Shown here: piece by piece, positions 1-10,079 of the stretch
Position numbering within the stretch: the stretch's first letter is position 1
Layout: each line of letters opens with the position of its first letter
From: Acanthosepion esculentum
Lineage: Eukaryota; Mollusca; Cephalopoda; Sepiida; Sepiidae
Reading direction: 5' to 3'
Assembly: GCA_964036315.1 (NCBI GenBank)
Contig: OZ038517.1
Coordinates: forward strand, 17,058,213 to 17,122,212
Length of the DNA: 64,000 nucleotides
Notes under the pieces: generated by a model
Database searches by the model: none
What the model was told of the DNA's origin: nothing
The model's input: only the letters and a program-made list of their open reading frames with translations
Made by a program: the position numbers and the translations under genes

Positions 1-210
1 TCTTCTTCTTCTTCTTTTCTTCTTCTTCTTCTACTTCTACAATACCTTATTATATTTTCATCCATTCTCCTTCTCCTTTTTCTTCTTTTTCGTATTTTTC
101 TTCCTTTTCCTCATCTACGATACTTTATTATATTCTCCTTTCTCCTTCTTCTTCTTCTTCCTTCTTTTCTTGTACGATATTTTATTTTATCCTTCTTCTT
201 CTTCTTCTTC

Positions 211-248
<38 letters not shown>

Positions 249-535
249 TGTGTATGTTATGTTTTCTACTTTGTATCCTTTAAGGCCGGATCCAAACTAT
301 GGTCCTTAGACCCTTTAGGAGAATTGTCATTTAATTGATAGCACTTTTCTTCTTCTTCTTCTTCTTCTCTTCTTCTTCTTCGATACTTTATTATATTGCC
401 CTTCTTTCACCTTATTCTTCTTCTTCGTCTTATTCCTCTTCTTCTACGATATTTCATTTTATCCTTCTCCTTTCTTCCTCTTCTTCTTCTTCTTCTTCTT
501 CTTCTTCTTCTACATCTCCCTCTTCTTCTTATCCT
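1..535. repeat. TTC/TTA microsatellite cluster
   Basis: Several pyrimidine-rich blocks of TTC and CTT triplets alternate with short unique words. A pure TTA run lies at about 211-247, and further TTC runs at about 345-380 and 475-515. A phrase resembling 'tacgatactttattatat' recurs between blocks (about 115-135, 172-186, 378-396 and 447-462), so this is a compound tandem repeat and not isolated microsatellites. The serine- and phenylalanine-rich open frame across it is a translation of TTC triplets and is not a gene. Confidence 0.9.
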
Positions 536-1333
536 TCACAAAGAACTGTTTTAATGCTTCTCCACTTGTCGATTCTTGAATGTCTTAAAGAAATCCCTAC
601 ACCGAATTATCCAATCGATCCCCCCCTTTTTCAAATGCTTTTACTCTTACACTTAAAACCTCCCACCCACAACCGTATCACACTTTGTCGATAGGTTAAC
701 AAGGTTCAAAATAGGTATGCAATCAAACTATTATCCAAAGTACTCTACCTCCATAAAAGTGCAAATAGAAAAAGGAAGTGGCTACTCTGAATTTCGATGA
801 TGTAATAATGAGCGTTCAGCATAGTGGTCATTGGAATAAAAAAATGAGTGTAGCGAGCCAGGTTCAAGATCCATCCTAGGATATTATACTTGTATTTAAA
901 TTAGATCTCATTTAAATATTCATGGAGACCTACCGGACACTATTCATAACATACTTGTTGACAACACTAATATAATAGCATCATCTACATGCAAAAAAAA
1001 AAAGGCTAAAAATAATGGAAGCCTTATTAATAAAAACAGACAAACCAACACTTAATAATATTAACTTTGAACATGGACATAATATCTTGACCGTGTTTTG
1101 AAAAAAAAAAAATGAAAACATTTTATAAAATATACATACAACAAACTATTTCTTATTTTAACAGTTAAAATATAATCCTTGAAAATAGCTAAATGTATAG
1201 CCGAAAGCGCTCGGATAAAAAGAGCATTCGGACAGTTTTTATATAATTTATCATCCCCGCCAAAATAGTATTAAACCACATGAGAAATTGTATAAAAAAC
1301 TAAATAAAAGCACCATGTTTGTTGTTTTCAATG

Positions 1334-1335
<2 letters not shown>
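536..1335. other. unique AT-rich spacer
   Basis: No open frame, RNA gene or recognisable repeat is seen. There are short poly-A runs near 985 and 1100. Nothing functional can be supported. Confidence 0.5.

Positions 1336-1405
<70 letters not shown>
1336..1405. repeat. (TA)n microsatellite
   Basis: About 35 uninterrupted TA units abut the truncated 5' side of the SINE body that follows. Confidence 0.97.
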
Positions 1406-1945
<540 letters not shown>

Positions 1946-2111
1946 ACTACATTCATCCATACTTTGAATATTGCTGCCACATATTGTCCGGTGATCCTGC
2001 TATTTATCTAGAACTACTTGTTAAAATCCAGGTAAAAATCAGGAGTATTAATATCCATGGTCTGGCATTCCGGCTTCAGTCACTTTTCCACCGACGTAAT
2101 ATTGCCTCCCT
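1946..2111. other. unique spacer
   Basis: No repeat or coding signal is recognised. Confidence 0.4.
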
Positions 2112-2293
2112 GTGACTTTTTTTATAAATAATCTCATGGTCATTGTTTGGATGTGCTCTTTTCGTTTCCTGTTTGGGATTTGGTCTCAGGTTTCTTTACA
2201 AAGTTTTCTCGTTCTCTTTCACTTCCAGTTGCCCCTTGTGCCACGGTGTAATTATCGTCTTGCTTGCGATGAAAGGAGTAAAAAAAAAAAATA
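2112..2293 (+). mobile_element. poly-A-tailed retroposon, copy 1
   Basis: The segment matches 61385-61584 in order: 'tttcctgttt', a 'ctttcactcccagt'-like word, 'cttgctt' and a terminal A run (here 2281-2291). Two dispersed copies that both end in poly-A mark a retroposed sequence (SINE or LINE 3' end). No RT domain is visible. Open frames in both directions are short and unlike known proteins. Confidence 0.55.
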
Positions 2294-2682
2294 ACAAGGA
2301 AGACTAATCTAATAATAATCACAATTTAACGCCTTCCCCAGCGTGGTGTCTTTCTCGGATACGGACGAATAAATACGCCTAAAACATAAAGTCCGTAAAA
2401 CAGCTACAGAATTGTTTATATATCGATCTTGATTCTTTTTATCTCATTTTGAGCTTGAAACGAGTCCAATTTTCAACTCATACGTCGGGTACAGGTGTTA
2501 GCCACCGCTTGGGTACTTCAAGATATCCCAGTTTCTCAGTTACTATATTAAAAACAAATTTAAAAAAAAACATTTGAAAATGAAACATTTTTCCTAAAGT
2601 AATTAGAAGGGAAGGGGTTAAGAAAGATATTAAAAGTATTTAAACGCTTGTTTATATTTCTGAGATGATGTATTTTAACAAT

Positions 2683-2719
2683 GACGTTTCGGCCATTGTA
2701 CGCTCCGGCCTTCTTCAGG
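2683..2719 (-). ncRNA. hammerhead-ribozyme-like core, tandem copy A
   Basis: Read on the minus strand this gives CTGAAGA (fits CUGANGA), then a stem of GGCC with GGCC around a 12-nt loop, then GAAAC and GTC. That is the order of a hammerhead core with an extremely short stem III. Stem I is not evident, so activity is doubtful. Hammerhead motifs are known from terminal repeats of Penelope-like elements, and a Penelope-like fragment lies at 8.3 kb. Confidence 0.35.
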
Positions 2720-2809
2720 ATCTATCTATATTTCTGAGATGAGGTATTCAACTATTTACACTATTTACATCGTTCATACTGTTGTCCTCCTCTTTGCTGC
2801 CATATTCAC

Positions 2810-2846
2810 GACGTTTCGGCCATTGTACGCTCCGGCCTTCTTCAGG
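2810..2846 (-). ncRNA. hammerhead-ribozyme-like core, tandem copy B
   Basis: Same core as at 2683-2719, one 127-bp period downstream: CTGAAGA, GGCC/GGCC stem, GAAAC, GTC on the minus strand. The tandem arrangement is typical of the terminal repeats of Penelope-like elements. Stem I is weak. Confidence 0.35.
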
Positions 2847-2959
2847 ATCTATCTATATTTCTGAGATGAGGTATTTTAACTATTTACGCTATTTATATCG
2901 TTCAGACTGTTGTCTTCATCTTTATTACCCTCCAACGGTTTAAGTGTAGCGTCAATCGT

Positions 2960-3242
2960 CATCTCCAGTTGCCTTGATCTATCCACTTCCCTTCTCCACT
3001 TCCTTTCATCTTTCATTCCTATCTGCTCTCGCTCTAAATCTTCTGTAACCCCCTTGCCTTGATCGACCCTCCGTCCTTCTCTTTCTCCACATCCCTTCCT
3101 TTACCACTCCTATCTGCTCTTTCACCAACCCTTCTGTAACCCCATGCGTGATAGTGGCCACCAGCCTTGCTTGGGGTGATACGCTTAATAAAAAAAAATA
3201 TTAACGACGTTTCAGCCATTGTACCCTCCGGCATTCTTCATG
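2960..3242. mobile_element. pyrimidine-rich duplicated segment with poly-A end and hammerhead-like motif
   Basis: Two degenerate units of roughly 100 bp (about 2972-3053 and 3055-3145) share 'ccttgatc', 'cctatctgctct' and 'cttctgtaacccc'. After them, 'ccttgcttggggtgatacgc' leads into an A run at 3189-3197, like the end of the 61.5-kb retroposon. At 3206-3242 follows a diverged form of the motif at 2683 (GACGTTTCAGCC, GGCATTCTTCA). This is a mosaic of retroelement ends with no gene. Confidence 0.45.
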
Positions 3243-3309
3243 TGATATTTGTTGGAACACGCGGTTAGTATTTATGAGAGGAGGAAAAGTTCATTCTACT
3301 GTAGGAGGG

Positions 3310-4330
3310 TTTACCACAACAAAAACCCTGGCAACCAGACTAGGAGAAGGAAATCACTAGCAACTAGTCTAGGAAAATGAAAACAGTTGCATCTAGTCTG
3401 GAAGAAAGAAAATCTGGCATCCAATCTAGGAGATAGAAACCCTGGCAACTAGTCTACAAGAAGTAAATCCCTGCCAACCAGCCCAGGAGAAAGAAAACCT
3501 TGACAACGAGTCAATGAGAAGGAAAGGCATTTCAACTAGTCTGGAAGGAAAACTCTGGCAACTAATCAAGGAGAAAGAAAACCCTGACAAATAGCAAATA
3601 GTCTGAAAGAAAGAATATCTGCCAGTCTATCTCGGAGAAAGAAAACTTTAGCAATTAGTCTAGGAGAAGAAAAACTCCCTGGTAACTAGTCTAGGAAAAG
3701 AAAAACCCTTGCAACTAGAAACTAAGAAAGAAAATCTGGCAAAGAGTCTAGGAGAAAGAAAACACTGGCAATTAATCTGGGAGAAAGAAAACCCTGGGAA
3801 CTCATCTAGGAAAATGAAAACCCTTGTAACTAGCCTGGAAAATAGAAAAACTGGCAACCTGCCAAAGACATAGTAAACCCTGGCAAGTCTAGCAGAAGAA
3901 AATCCCTGACAAGCAGTTGAGAAGGGAAACACTGGCAACCACCTAGGAGTATGAAATCCCTGGCAACCAGTCTAAGAGAAACAAGACCTTGACAACGAGT
4001 CGAGGAGAAGGAAATGCATGTCAACTATTCTGGGAGAAAGAAACATCTGGCGTCCAGTCTATGAGAAGGATAACACTAGTAATAAGGCTTTTAAAAGAAA
4101 AACCCGCAAGCAGTCTAGGAGAAGGAGAACGCTGGCATGCAGTTGAGAAGGAAAACCCTGGCAACCACCTAGGTGGATGAAATCCCTGGCAACCAGTCTA
4201 AGAGAAAGAAGACCCTGACAACGAGTCGAGGAGAAGGTATAGCCTTTCAACTAGTCTGGGAGAAAGAACCATCTGGCAACCAGTCTATGAGTTTCAAAAC
4301 ACTGGCAAAATGTCTAGGAGAAGAAATTTA
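3310..4330 (+). repeat. degenerate ~30-bp minisatellite
   Basis: About 33 imperfect units of roughly 28-32 bp share the core 'ggcaactagtctaggagaaa' and a purine-rich tail ending in 'accct'. The core is close to the SINE-body word 'ggcaactggtctaggagaag' at about 1527-1546, which suggests that a SINE piece was amplified. A longer internal unit (about 250 bp, near 3890-4030 and 4140-4260) is also repeated. Open frames on both strands here are by-products of the array. Confidence 0.85.
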
Positions 4331-4519
4331 ATCCATTTCAGAAAAGTACAAATGTCTTTCTTACCTTAGGGTTCAAAATCAAAGCAGAAAACAGTAATAT
4401 TTATTATTTCAAGATATTTTTGTGTGATTTTGGTAAATATATCTGTTGCAATAGGATGGCAGTTATAGTTTCATTTTTGCATCATTTAGACAATTCATCC
4501 ATCGCACGCTTTATATATA

Positions 4520-4587
4520 CAGTGTAACCCGGATATAAGAGCGTTGTCGGAACCGGAGAAGAAGTCTCTTATATCCGGGTTACACTG
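4520..4587. mobile_element. 68-bp foldback MITE with TA target sites
   Basis: Perfect 22-bp terminal inverted repeats (4520-4541 and 4566-4587) begin CAGTGTAACCCGGATATAAG and enclose a 24-bp loop. The element is flanked by TA at 4518-4519 and 4588-4589. A CAGTG start with TA duplication is the pattern of pogo/Tigger-like (Tc1-mariner superfamily) elements. With no room for a transposase, it is a non-autonomous miniature copy. Confidence 0.8.
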
Positions 4588-4599
4588 TATATAAGGTTA

Positions 4600-5528
4600 T
4601 CACCTAATATTTTTTAGAGAAATTTTTTAAGGAATTCTAAGGATACACCTATACATATATATGTGTAAGTATGCGGAAACATTTAAAAAGATATATGTAG
4701 GTATTAATACATGAAATTACCCGTGTATATCGGTACATGTGTACCTGTATGAGTGACTGCACATGTAAAAGAACGTATGTATATGAAATTTGCATGGATG
4801 TGTTTACAATATATGATAGAGCAAGATCTCTAATATTACCTTCAAATATCACTCCATATTAACTTAAAAACTAAATTTTAAGTAAGAGAAATTACCATTT
4901 AAAAAATAGTCGCTAATTAAACTCATGAATAAAATTCAAACTGATAGAGATATCACCTTAATAATCAATTACAACTAGAAGTAAACTTATATTTGAAAAT
5001 AAAATTTTAGTATTTTAATGTAAATTCTATGAATATTTTTCTAATCGACTATTTCATATTAAATCCCAAAAATATTTGTAATAAAGTTTTTAAAAAAAAA
5101 CTTTAACAACCATATAATTAAATTCCTTATAGATTGTTTAAACATTCAAACTTATATCAAACATTATAATATTTATGAACTCTCAAAGTAAAGCAAAATA
5201 ACAGCGCCTATTTCGGGCCTTTCATTCAAACGAAAGTTAATGAGACTTTCTCTCATAACTTCTTTCTCTCTTTTTCTCTTTATGCCTTTTTCTCCTCTCC
5301 CCCTTCCATATCAATATATAACTTCCGTTAAGTTAACCGATTTAATGTGTCAATGTCTGGATTTCCTCAAACAATTTAAATTTGAAAGAATAGAAATGTT
5401 ACATTGAACTCAATCATGTCTCTCTCCCCCCTCACTTCCTGACTTCGTTAATTTACATATACTTAGTACTGCCCGGCAAAAATGTGTAAATTTCTTTTCA
5501 TTTTTCGTTTCAATCTTTGGAAGTAAAG
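4600..5528. other. AT-rich unique spacer
   Basis: Very AT-rich sequence with alternating purine-pyrimidine stretches near 4650 and a CT-rich patch at about 5240-5305 and 5420-5440. No coding region, RNA gene or repeat family is recognised. Confidence 0.5.
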
Positions 5529-5529
5529 T

Positions 5530-5577
5530 CTGATGATCCACGGTTCTTTTAAAGGGCCGTGGTGAAATAATTTATTA
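5530..5577 (+). ncRNA. hammerhead-like core beside (TA)n
   Basis: CTGATGA at 5530-5536 is followed by a 6-bp stem (CCACGG 5538-5543 with CCGTGG 5557-5562, 13-nt loop), then GAAA at 5564-5567 and an AT-rich possible stem III. The order CUGANGA, stem II, GAAA fits a hammerhead. Stem I is not convincing, so this may be a decayed or partial motif. Confidence 0.3.
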
Positions 5578-5605
5578 TGTGGAACCTTAAAGTGGTCTGT
5601 TTTTA

Positions 5606-5742
<137 letters not shown>

Positions 5743-5753
5743 TAAAAGTGAAC

Positions 5754-5865
5754 ATAGAAGTCAACACTTAGAGGCGACAGTCTGTTTCATGCTAGATGCA
5801 ATCGTCAGGCCACGAGATTGCATCTAGCATGAAACAGACTGTCGCCTCTAAGTGTTGACTTCTAT
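5754..5865. repeat. perfect palindrome, 50-bp arms, 12-bp loop
   Basis: 5754-5803 is the exact reverse complement of 5816-5865 with a 12-bp centre at 5804-5815. It could form a long hairpin or cruciform. It sits between the TA/GATA tract and another (TA)n. The left arm plus loop contains the hammerhead candidate listed separately. Perfect identity implies recent formation, gene-conversion-like correction or an assembly fold-back. Confidence 0.95.
5771..5813 (-). ncRNA. candidate type I hammerhead ribozyme
   Basis: On the minus strand the order is: stem I 5' GGC (5811-5809), CTGACGA (5808-5802, fits CUGANGA), stem II TGC/GCA with a 5-nt loop and a U-U mismatch at its base, GAAAC (5788-5784), minimal stem III CAG/CTG with a 1-nt loop, then TC as the expected NUH cleavage site (5777-5776), then GCC (5775-5773) pairing back to GGC. 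All conserved core positions are present. A very short stem III is a known feature of Penelope-like-element hammerheads. The other palindrome arm lacks CUGANGA. No activity can be asserted from sequence. Confidence 0.5.
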
Positions 5866-5937
5866 ATTTACACACGCTTTATCTCTGATATTGAGAACTT
5901 TATCCTATAAATATAGCACATCTCAAGACTATATTTC

Positions 5938-6047
<110 letters not shown>

Positions 6048-6054
6048 ATAGCTG

Positions 6055-6365
6055 GCCACTCATATTCGAGAATACTCGTCTACTAAGGCAGCTAGCCAAT
6101 TCCTATTGCAGACTCGCGAACAGGCACATTTGTGTTTGATCAACCCCCGCAGAACCAACCTGTTACTCAATTCCACTGACAAGGCTTGGGTCAACCCGTG
6201 GGGTATGATTTTCAGACACTTTCCAAAGGTGGCCCACGCTGGGGTCGTCCCCACCTCCAGATAGATAACATAAGGAAGTCTCCTTCCTGACAAACCAACC
6301 ATGGTGAGATTCGAACCCGAGTCTTATGATCAGAACATATTAAGAAAGTATACGTGGCTTCTCAT
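6055..6365 (-). mobile_element. tRNA-derived SINE, minus strand
   Basis: On the minus strand a B box 'ggttcgaatctc' (6317-6306) is preceded by 'cataagactcg' and followed by a body that includes a 'ccacgggttgacccaagcc' word. The copy at 56150-56400 shares the B box and a related 'gatcaacctgtgg' word, both in the same orientation. (TA)n tracts flank it on both sides. The short open frame on this strand is part of the SINE. Confidence 0.65.
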
Positions 6366-6369
6366 CATG

Positions 6370-6370
<1 letters not shown>

Positions 6371-6451
<81 letters not shown>
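6371..6451. repeat. (TA)n microsatellite
   Basis: About 40 TA units. Confidence 0.97.
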
Positions 6452-6454
<3 letters not shown>

Positions 6455-6532
6455 GAAGAGATAATTATATATTGAATCAATTAGCCATATTAATTTATAA
6501 TATATAATATATGCTGTCCAATATAATTCGTT

Positions 6533-6544
<12 letters not shown>

Positions 6545-6583
<39 letters not shown>

Positions 6584-6640
6584 ATGCGTGTGTGTGTGTG
6601 TGTGTGTGTGTGTGCTTGTGTGTGTGTGTGTGTGTGTGTG
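6545..6640. repeat. (TA)n-(TG)n compound microsatellite
   Basis: TA units to about 6568 pass into TG units interrupted by TATGCG and CT. The histidine/threonine open frame on the minus strand is an artefact. Confidence 0.95.
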
Positions 6641-6763
6641 AAAATATATAAAAAATACAAAAGAACTCATTAGGTAAATAATCCGAAGTTCTTTAGTATT
6701 TTTGTTTTTATTTTTAAAAATCAGTGCCTGATACAAGAGTAGAGCCTAAATATAATTATTTAT

Positions 6764-7062
6764 TTAAAAATATGACCCCTCCGCTACACAAGAGTTCTTA
6801 TGTTTCAAAAACAAGAGCTGAGAACTTTAATATAATTATTAGAATTAAAGTATCAAGCTCTGTTTCATCTTCAAGCGAAATTTTAGGAATGAACTAATCT
6901 TGAAATGTATGCGTCATTATAAGCAGATTCATTAATAAAATTAAATTACTATGGAAACGGCTAAATTCAAATTAATTCTAATAATTATATTAAAGTTTTC
7001 AACTCTTGTTTTTGAAGCATGAGAACTCTCATGTAGCGAAGGAACCATACTTTAAAAAAATA
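6764..7062. repeat. inverted repeat IR-a (~85-93-bp arms)
   Basis: The left arm (about 6764-6848) is the imperfect reverse complement of the right arm (about 6970-7062). Shared words include 'caagagttctta' / 'gagaactctcatg', 'caaaaacaag' / 'cttgttttt' and 'taataattatatt' on both sides. The 120-bp centre holds no coding signal. This could be a foldback transposon. Confidence 0.75.
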
Positions 7063-7068
7063 TCTATA

Positions 7069-7069
<1 letters not shown>

Positions 7070-7099
<30 letters not shown>

Positions 7100-7100
7100 C
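7070..7100. repeat. short (TA)n
   Basis: About 14 TA units immediately left of IR-b. Confidence 0.95.
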
Positions 7101-7465
7101 AAAGAAACAATCACGCATAGAATCAATCAGCAATATTAATGCGATTATTGGCGCTATCACATCGCTAGTAGAATATAATCTATGCATTAAAATACTGTTA
7201 ATCCAAAGAATGATGTGATCCTCATTCATAAAACTGTTGTCAGTTGTTTCCAGTTTATATTTTTTAAATGCGAGTACTTTCGAATAATCCTTTATTCATC
7301 ATCGGGCATTGTTTTTCCATTAAAATTAAGACTTCGAGACGAAATAATTGTTTGTAGACCGAAAGATGTATTTAAATGCATACATTATATTCTACTAGCG
7401 ATGTGATATCACCAATAATCGCATTAATATTGCTGATTGATTCTATGCGTGATTAGTTCTTTGTA
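7101..7465. repeat. inverted repeat IR-b (~95-bp arms)
   Basis: The left arm (7101-7195) and right arm (7368-7465) are reverse complements with only a few differences, for example 'atcacgcatagaatcaatca' on the left against its complement at about 7436-7453. The spacer is about 170 bp. (TA)n tracts lie directly outside both arms (7070-7100 and 7499-7546). The nearby direct repeat 'aatatatgctg(t/c)c' at about 6506 and 7475 suggests a common parent with the 6.5-kb region. Confidence 0.85.
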
Positions 7466-7494
7466 TATAAAATATATGCTGCCTAATGTTTTAT

Positions 7495-7498
<4 letters not shown>

Positions 7499-7546
<48 letters not shown>
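7499..7546. repeat. (TA)n microsatellite
   Basis: About 24 TA units right of IR-b. Confidence 0.97.
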
Positions 7547-7548
<2 letters not shown>

Positions 7549-7892
7549 CATACAATAATTAAAGGATAAAAACAAATTGTAAAGAAATAAAACACATAAC
7601 TTTCAGACGTGTCATAGGTCAACTGGCAGAGTAGGCAGGGTGGGGACAACAGCCATCATAGCATAGTAACGGCTAGCCTACACTATGATAATGAAGATTA
7701 ATTTTATAAATTATTTTTTAATTTTTTTAAACATTTACATTTTATCCATTACTGTAACTTATTAATTTAATTTTTTTTTTTTAAATATTATATATTTTTT
7801 TAGCGTCGATGTAGAACGCTCATAGTGTTTTACCAAATCCATTATTCGTCTGTCTTCCTCATGCATTTCTTTCGTAATTTCCTGCTTTACCT

Positions 7893-8100
7893 CAAGCGAA
7901 ATTGTGCATTAAGGCCTGACACTACTGATCTTTATACTTCATTTCTTCGAACCCATGGTGGCACTAAAGAAATTTTTGAAAATAACGGCAAAAACAAAAA
8001 TGAAACACAAGAGAGAGCCTTCCAGGTCAAGGTGAAACTGCGAAAGGAAATACTCTCAAAGCTTGATGCTTACTGTGCCAACAAGCAGATGCTTAACTGA
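7893..8100 (+). CDS. possible 3'-terminal exon or retro-fragment, unrecognised
   Basis: A pyrimidine-rich tract (about 7840-7890) ends in AG at 7892-7893, a plausible 3' splice site. It is followed by an open frame to TGA at 8098-8100. The predicted tail is hydrophilic, with a Lys/Glu/Gln-rich stretch around 'ETQERAFQVKVKLRKEI' and ends 'LDAYCANKQMLN'. Amino-acid use looks more protein-like than other frames here. No domain is recognised, no upstream exon is visible, and the upstream part of the frame from 7825 looks like translated intron. It could be chance or a decayed retrogene. Confidence 0.2.
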
Positions 8101-8214
8101 AACACAAAATTCAACTTGTATATTATTCACACCCCCCCATCAAAAAACGTCTAAAGTCCAGCTTGTATCTCAAAAACTTGTATATCGATACACTCGTATG
8201 ACAATGATGAATTT

Positions 8215-8218
<4 letters not shown>

Positions 8219-8251
<33 letters not shown>
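8219..8251. repeat. (TA)n microsatellite
   Basis: About 16 TA units. Confidence 0.96.
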
Positions 8252-8254
<3 letters not shown>

Positions 8255-8281
8255 GAAAAAATTGTCAGAGTTAATCTGTAG

Positions 8282-8740
8282 AAAAAGACAATATTTATAA
8301 ATGTAAAAACCAATAGGAAAACTGTAATACCGACCAACTCTGTCACAAACACTTTCAAAACCAGTATGGATATACTCAGATCCTCAAACACTAATAGCAA
8401 TAATATTTCTGAAGCAGGCATTTATAAAATAAATTGCCGATATTGTTACTCGCAATATATTGGAGAAACAAGTAGAAATTTTTTAAAACGCATTTATGAG
8501 AACATTAGAGACCTTACAAAAAAAGAACTTAACTAATGCACTAATCAAACATAGAAATAAATGCTACACTCATAAAAAAAGAAAATAACTCACTCAGAAG
8601 GAAAATCCTAGAGAGTGCCGCCATTGAATATTACACAAATATTAATCTACGCCCAGGCTTTTTCCCTATTTCACCTTTTTTAACAGAATTACTTCTCTGC
8701 CAAACAAATGTACAGAACTGTATCAAGAAATAAAAAGAAA
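8282..8740 (+). pseudogene. Penelope-like element C-terminal remnant (GIY-YIG endonuclease)
   Basis: Frame 8282-8536 is open with no start codon and encodes 'GIYKINCRYCYSQYIGET' at about 8418-8471, followed by a basic helix 'RNFLKRIYENIRD'. GIY, the CxxC pair and YIGET match the GIY-YIG endonuclease at the C-terminus of Penelope-like retroelements. After a stop at 8534 the reading frame resumes shifted at about 8588-8731 with 'RKILESAAIEYYTNINLRPG', the usual conserved tail of that protein. No reverse-transcriptase domain is found upstream. It is therefore a 5'-truncated, frameshifted dead copy. Hammerhead-like motifs elsewhere in the first 10 kb fit the same element class. Confidence 0.7.
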
Positions 8741-8948
8741 ATGTTTGAATCCGTCAACACAGCAATAAAAACAATATCTCCAAACGTGCCAGTAATTGAC
8801 GTAATTTTCAGTTAACAGTATAAAAATAGCGTTCTCTAAATTCTTCCAGTTGCTAAGGACATTTTGTTTTGTTATTATCAGTTACTTTGTTTAATAAATT
8901 CATTTCGTTTTGCCTTGAAAAAGTGTTCCTATTGTCTTTTACATTTAG

Positions 8949-8950
<2 letters not shown>
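8741..8950. other. probable 3' flank of the Penelope-like remnant
   Basis: Non-coding. The stretch includes 'tttcgttttgccttgaaaaa' near 8905, vaguely like the GAAACG / CTTGAAGAAG words of such elements. No firm end is visible before the (TA)n. Confidence 0.3.
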
Positions 8951-9041
<91 letters not shown>

Positions 9042-9042
9042 C

Positions 9043-9094
<52 letters not shown>
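8951..9094. repeat. (TA)n then (GATA)n microsatellite
   Basis: About 43 TA units to 9037, then about 12-13 GATA units. It is the same compound structure as 5612-5742. Confidence 0.97.
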
Positions 9095-9095
<1 letters not shown>

Positions 9096-9427
9096 TAAAA
9101 CTACATAAAACATGATTTTGCAGATACAATCACATCTGTTGATAAGGTTTCCAAATGTAGCAATAAAAAGACTTAAAAAAAAAAGACTTTTCTCTATTCA
9201 TTGGAGCCAAACGGAATGCACTTCAAACAATTATTCGGCCAGATATTGAATTTTGAAAAGCCGAACCGTGCCATTGAAAATCATATTGAAGAAGACATTG
9301 ATATAGATATGAAATAATAAAAAAATCAAGAAATGCAAAGTATGATATTTAAGCCTCCGAAAGTATATTAACTATCTGGAAATTGGATAGGAATCCATTG
9401 CTTGGAAGAACATCTGACAGTAAAGAA
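9095..9427. other. unique spacer bordering the satellite
   Basis: No gene or repeat family is recognised. The satellite starts abruptly at about 9428, after 'cagtaaagaa'. Confidence 0.5.
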
Positions 9428-10079
9428 ATATGACATTTTAACAATAGTCAATATAAGGCGTTTATTTTCCCTGAGATCCTCTATAGTAATGTATCATAGC
9501 TTGATTACAATTCCTTTAATATTGCTACTTTCTTTTAACCCTTTCATTCCATCATTCATCATAGCCTGGCTCTCCCTAGTGGCACATAAGGCTAAAATAT
9601 GACATTTTAACAATAGTCAATATAAAGCCTTTATTTTCACTTAGAACCTCTATAGGAATGTATCATAGCTTGATTGCAATTCCTTTAATATTGCTACTTT
9701 CTTTTAACCCTTTCATTCCATCATTGATCATAGCCTGGCTCTCCCTAGTGGCACATAAGGCTAAAATATAACATTTTAACAATAGTCAATATAAAGCCTT
9801 TATTTTCCCTTAGATCCTCTATAGTAATGCATCATAGCTTGATTGCAATTCCTTTAATATTGCTACTTTCTTTTAACCCTTTCATTCCATCATTGATCAT
9901 AGCCTGGCTCTCCCTAGTGGCACATAAGGCTAAAATATGACATTTTAACTATAGTCAATATAAAGCCTTTATTTTCCCTTAGATCCTCTATAGTAATGCA
10001 TCATAGCTTGATTGCAATTCCTTTAATATTGCTACTTTCTTTTAACCCTTTCATTCCATCATTGATCATAGCCTGGCTC

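Larger units (their letters stand above)
2649..2937. repeat. 127-bp tandem duplication (about 2.2 copies)
   Basis: Two adjacent units begin at 2683 and 2810, exactly 127 bp apart. Both run from 'gacgtttcggccattgtacg' through 'tatttctgagatgaggtatt' to 'cgttca(t/g)actgttgtc'. A partial unit precedes them at about 2649-2682. Each unit holds one hammerhead-like core on the minus strand (listed separately). Confidence 0.85.

Noticed and set aside
3660..4250. Minus-strand ORFs rich in Phe/Ser/Arg (such as 3660-3938)
   Set aside because: They lie wholly inside the degenerate 30-bp minisatellite, and their sequence repeats with its period.
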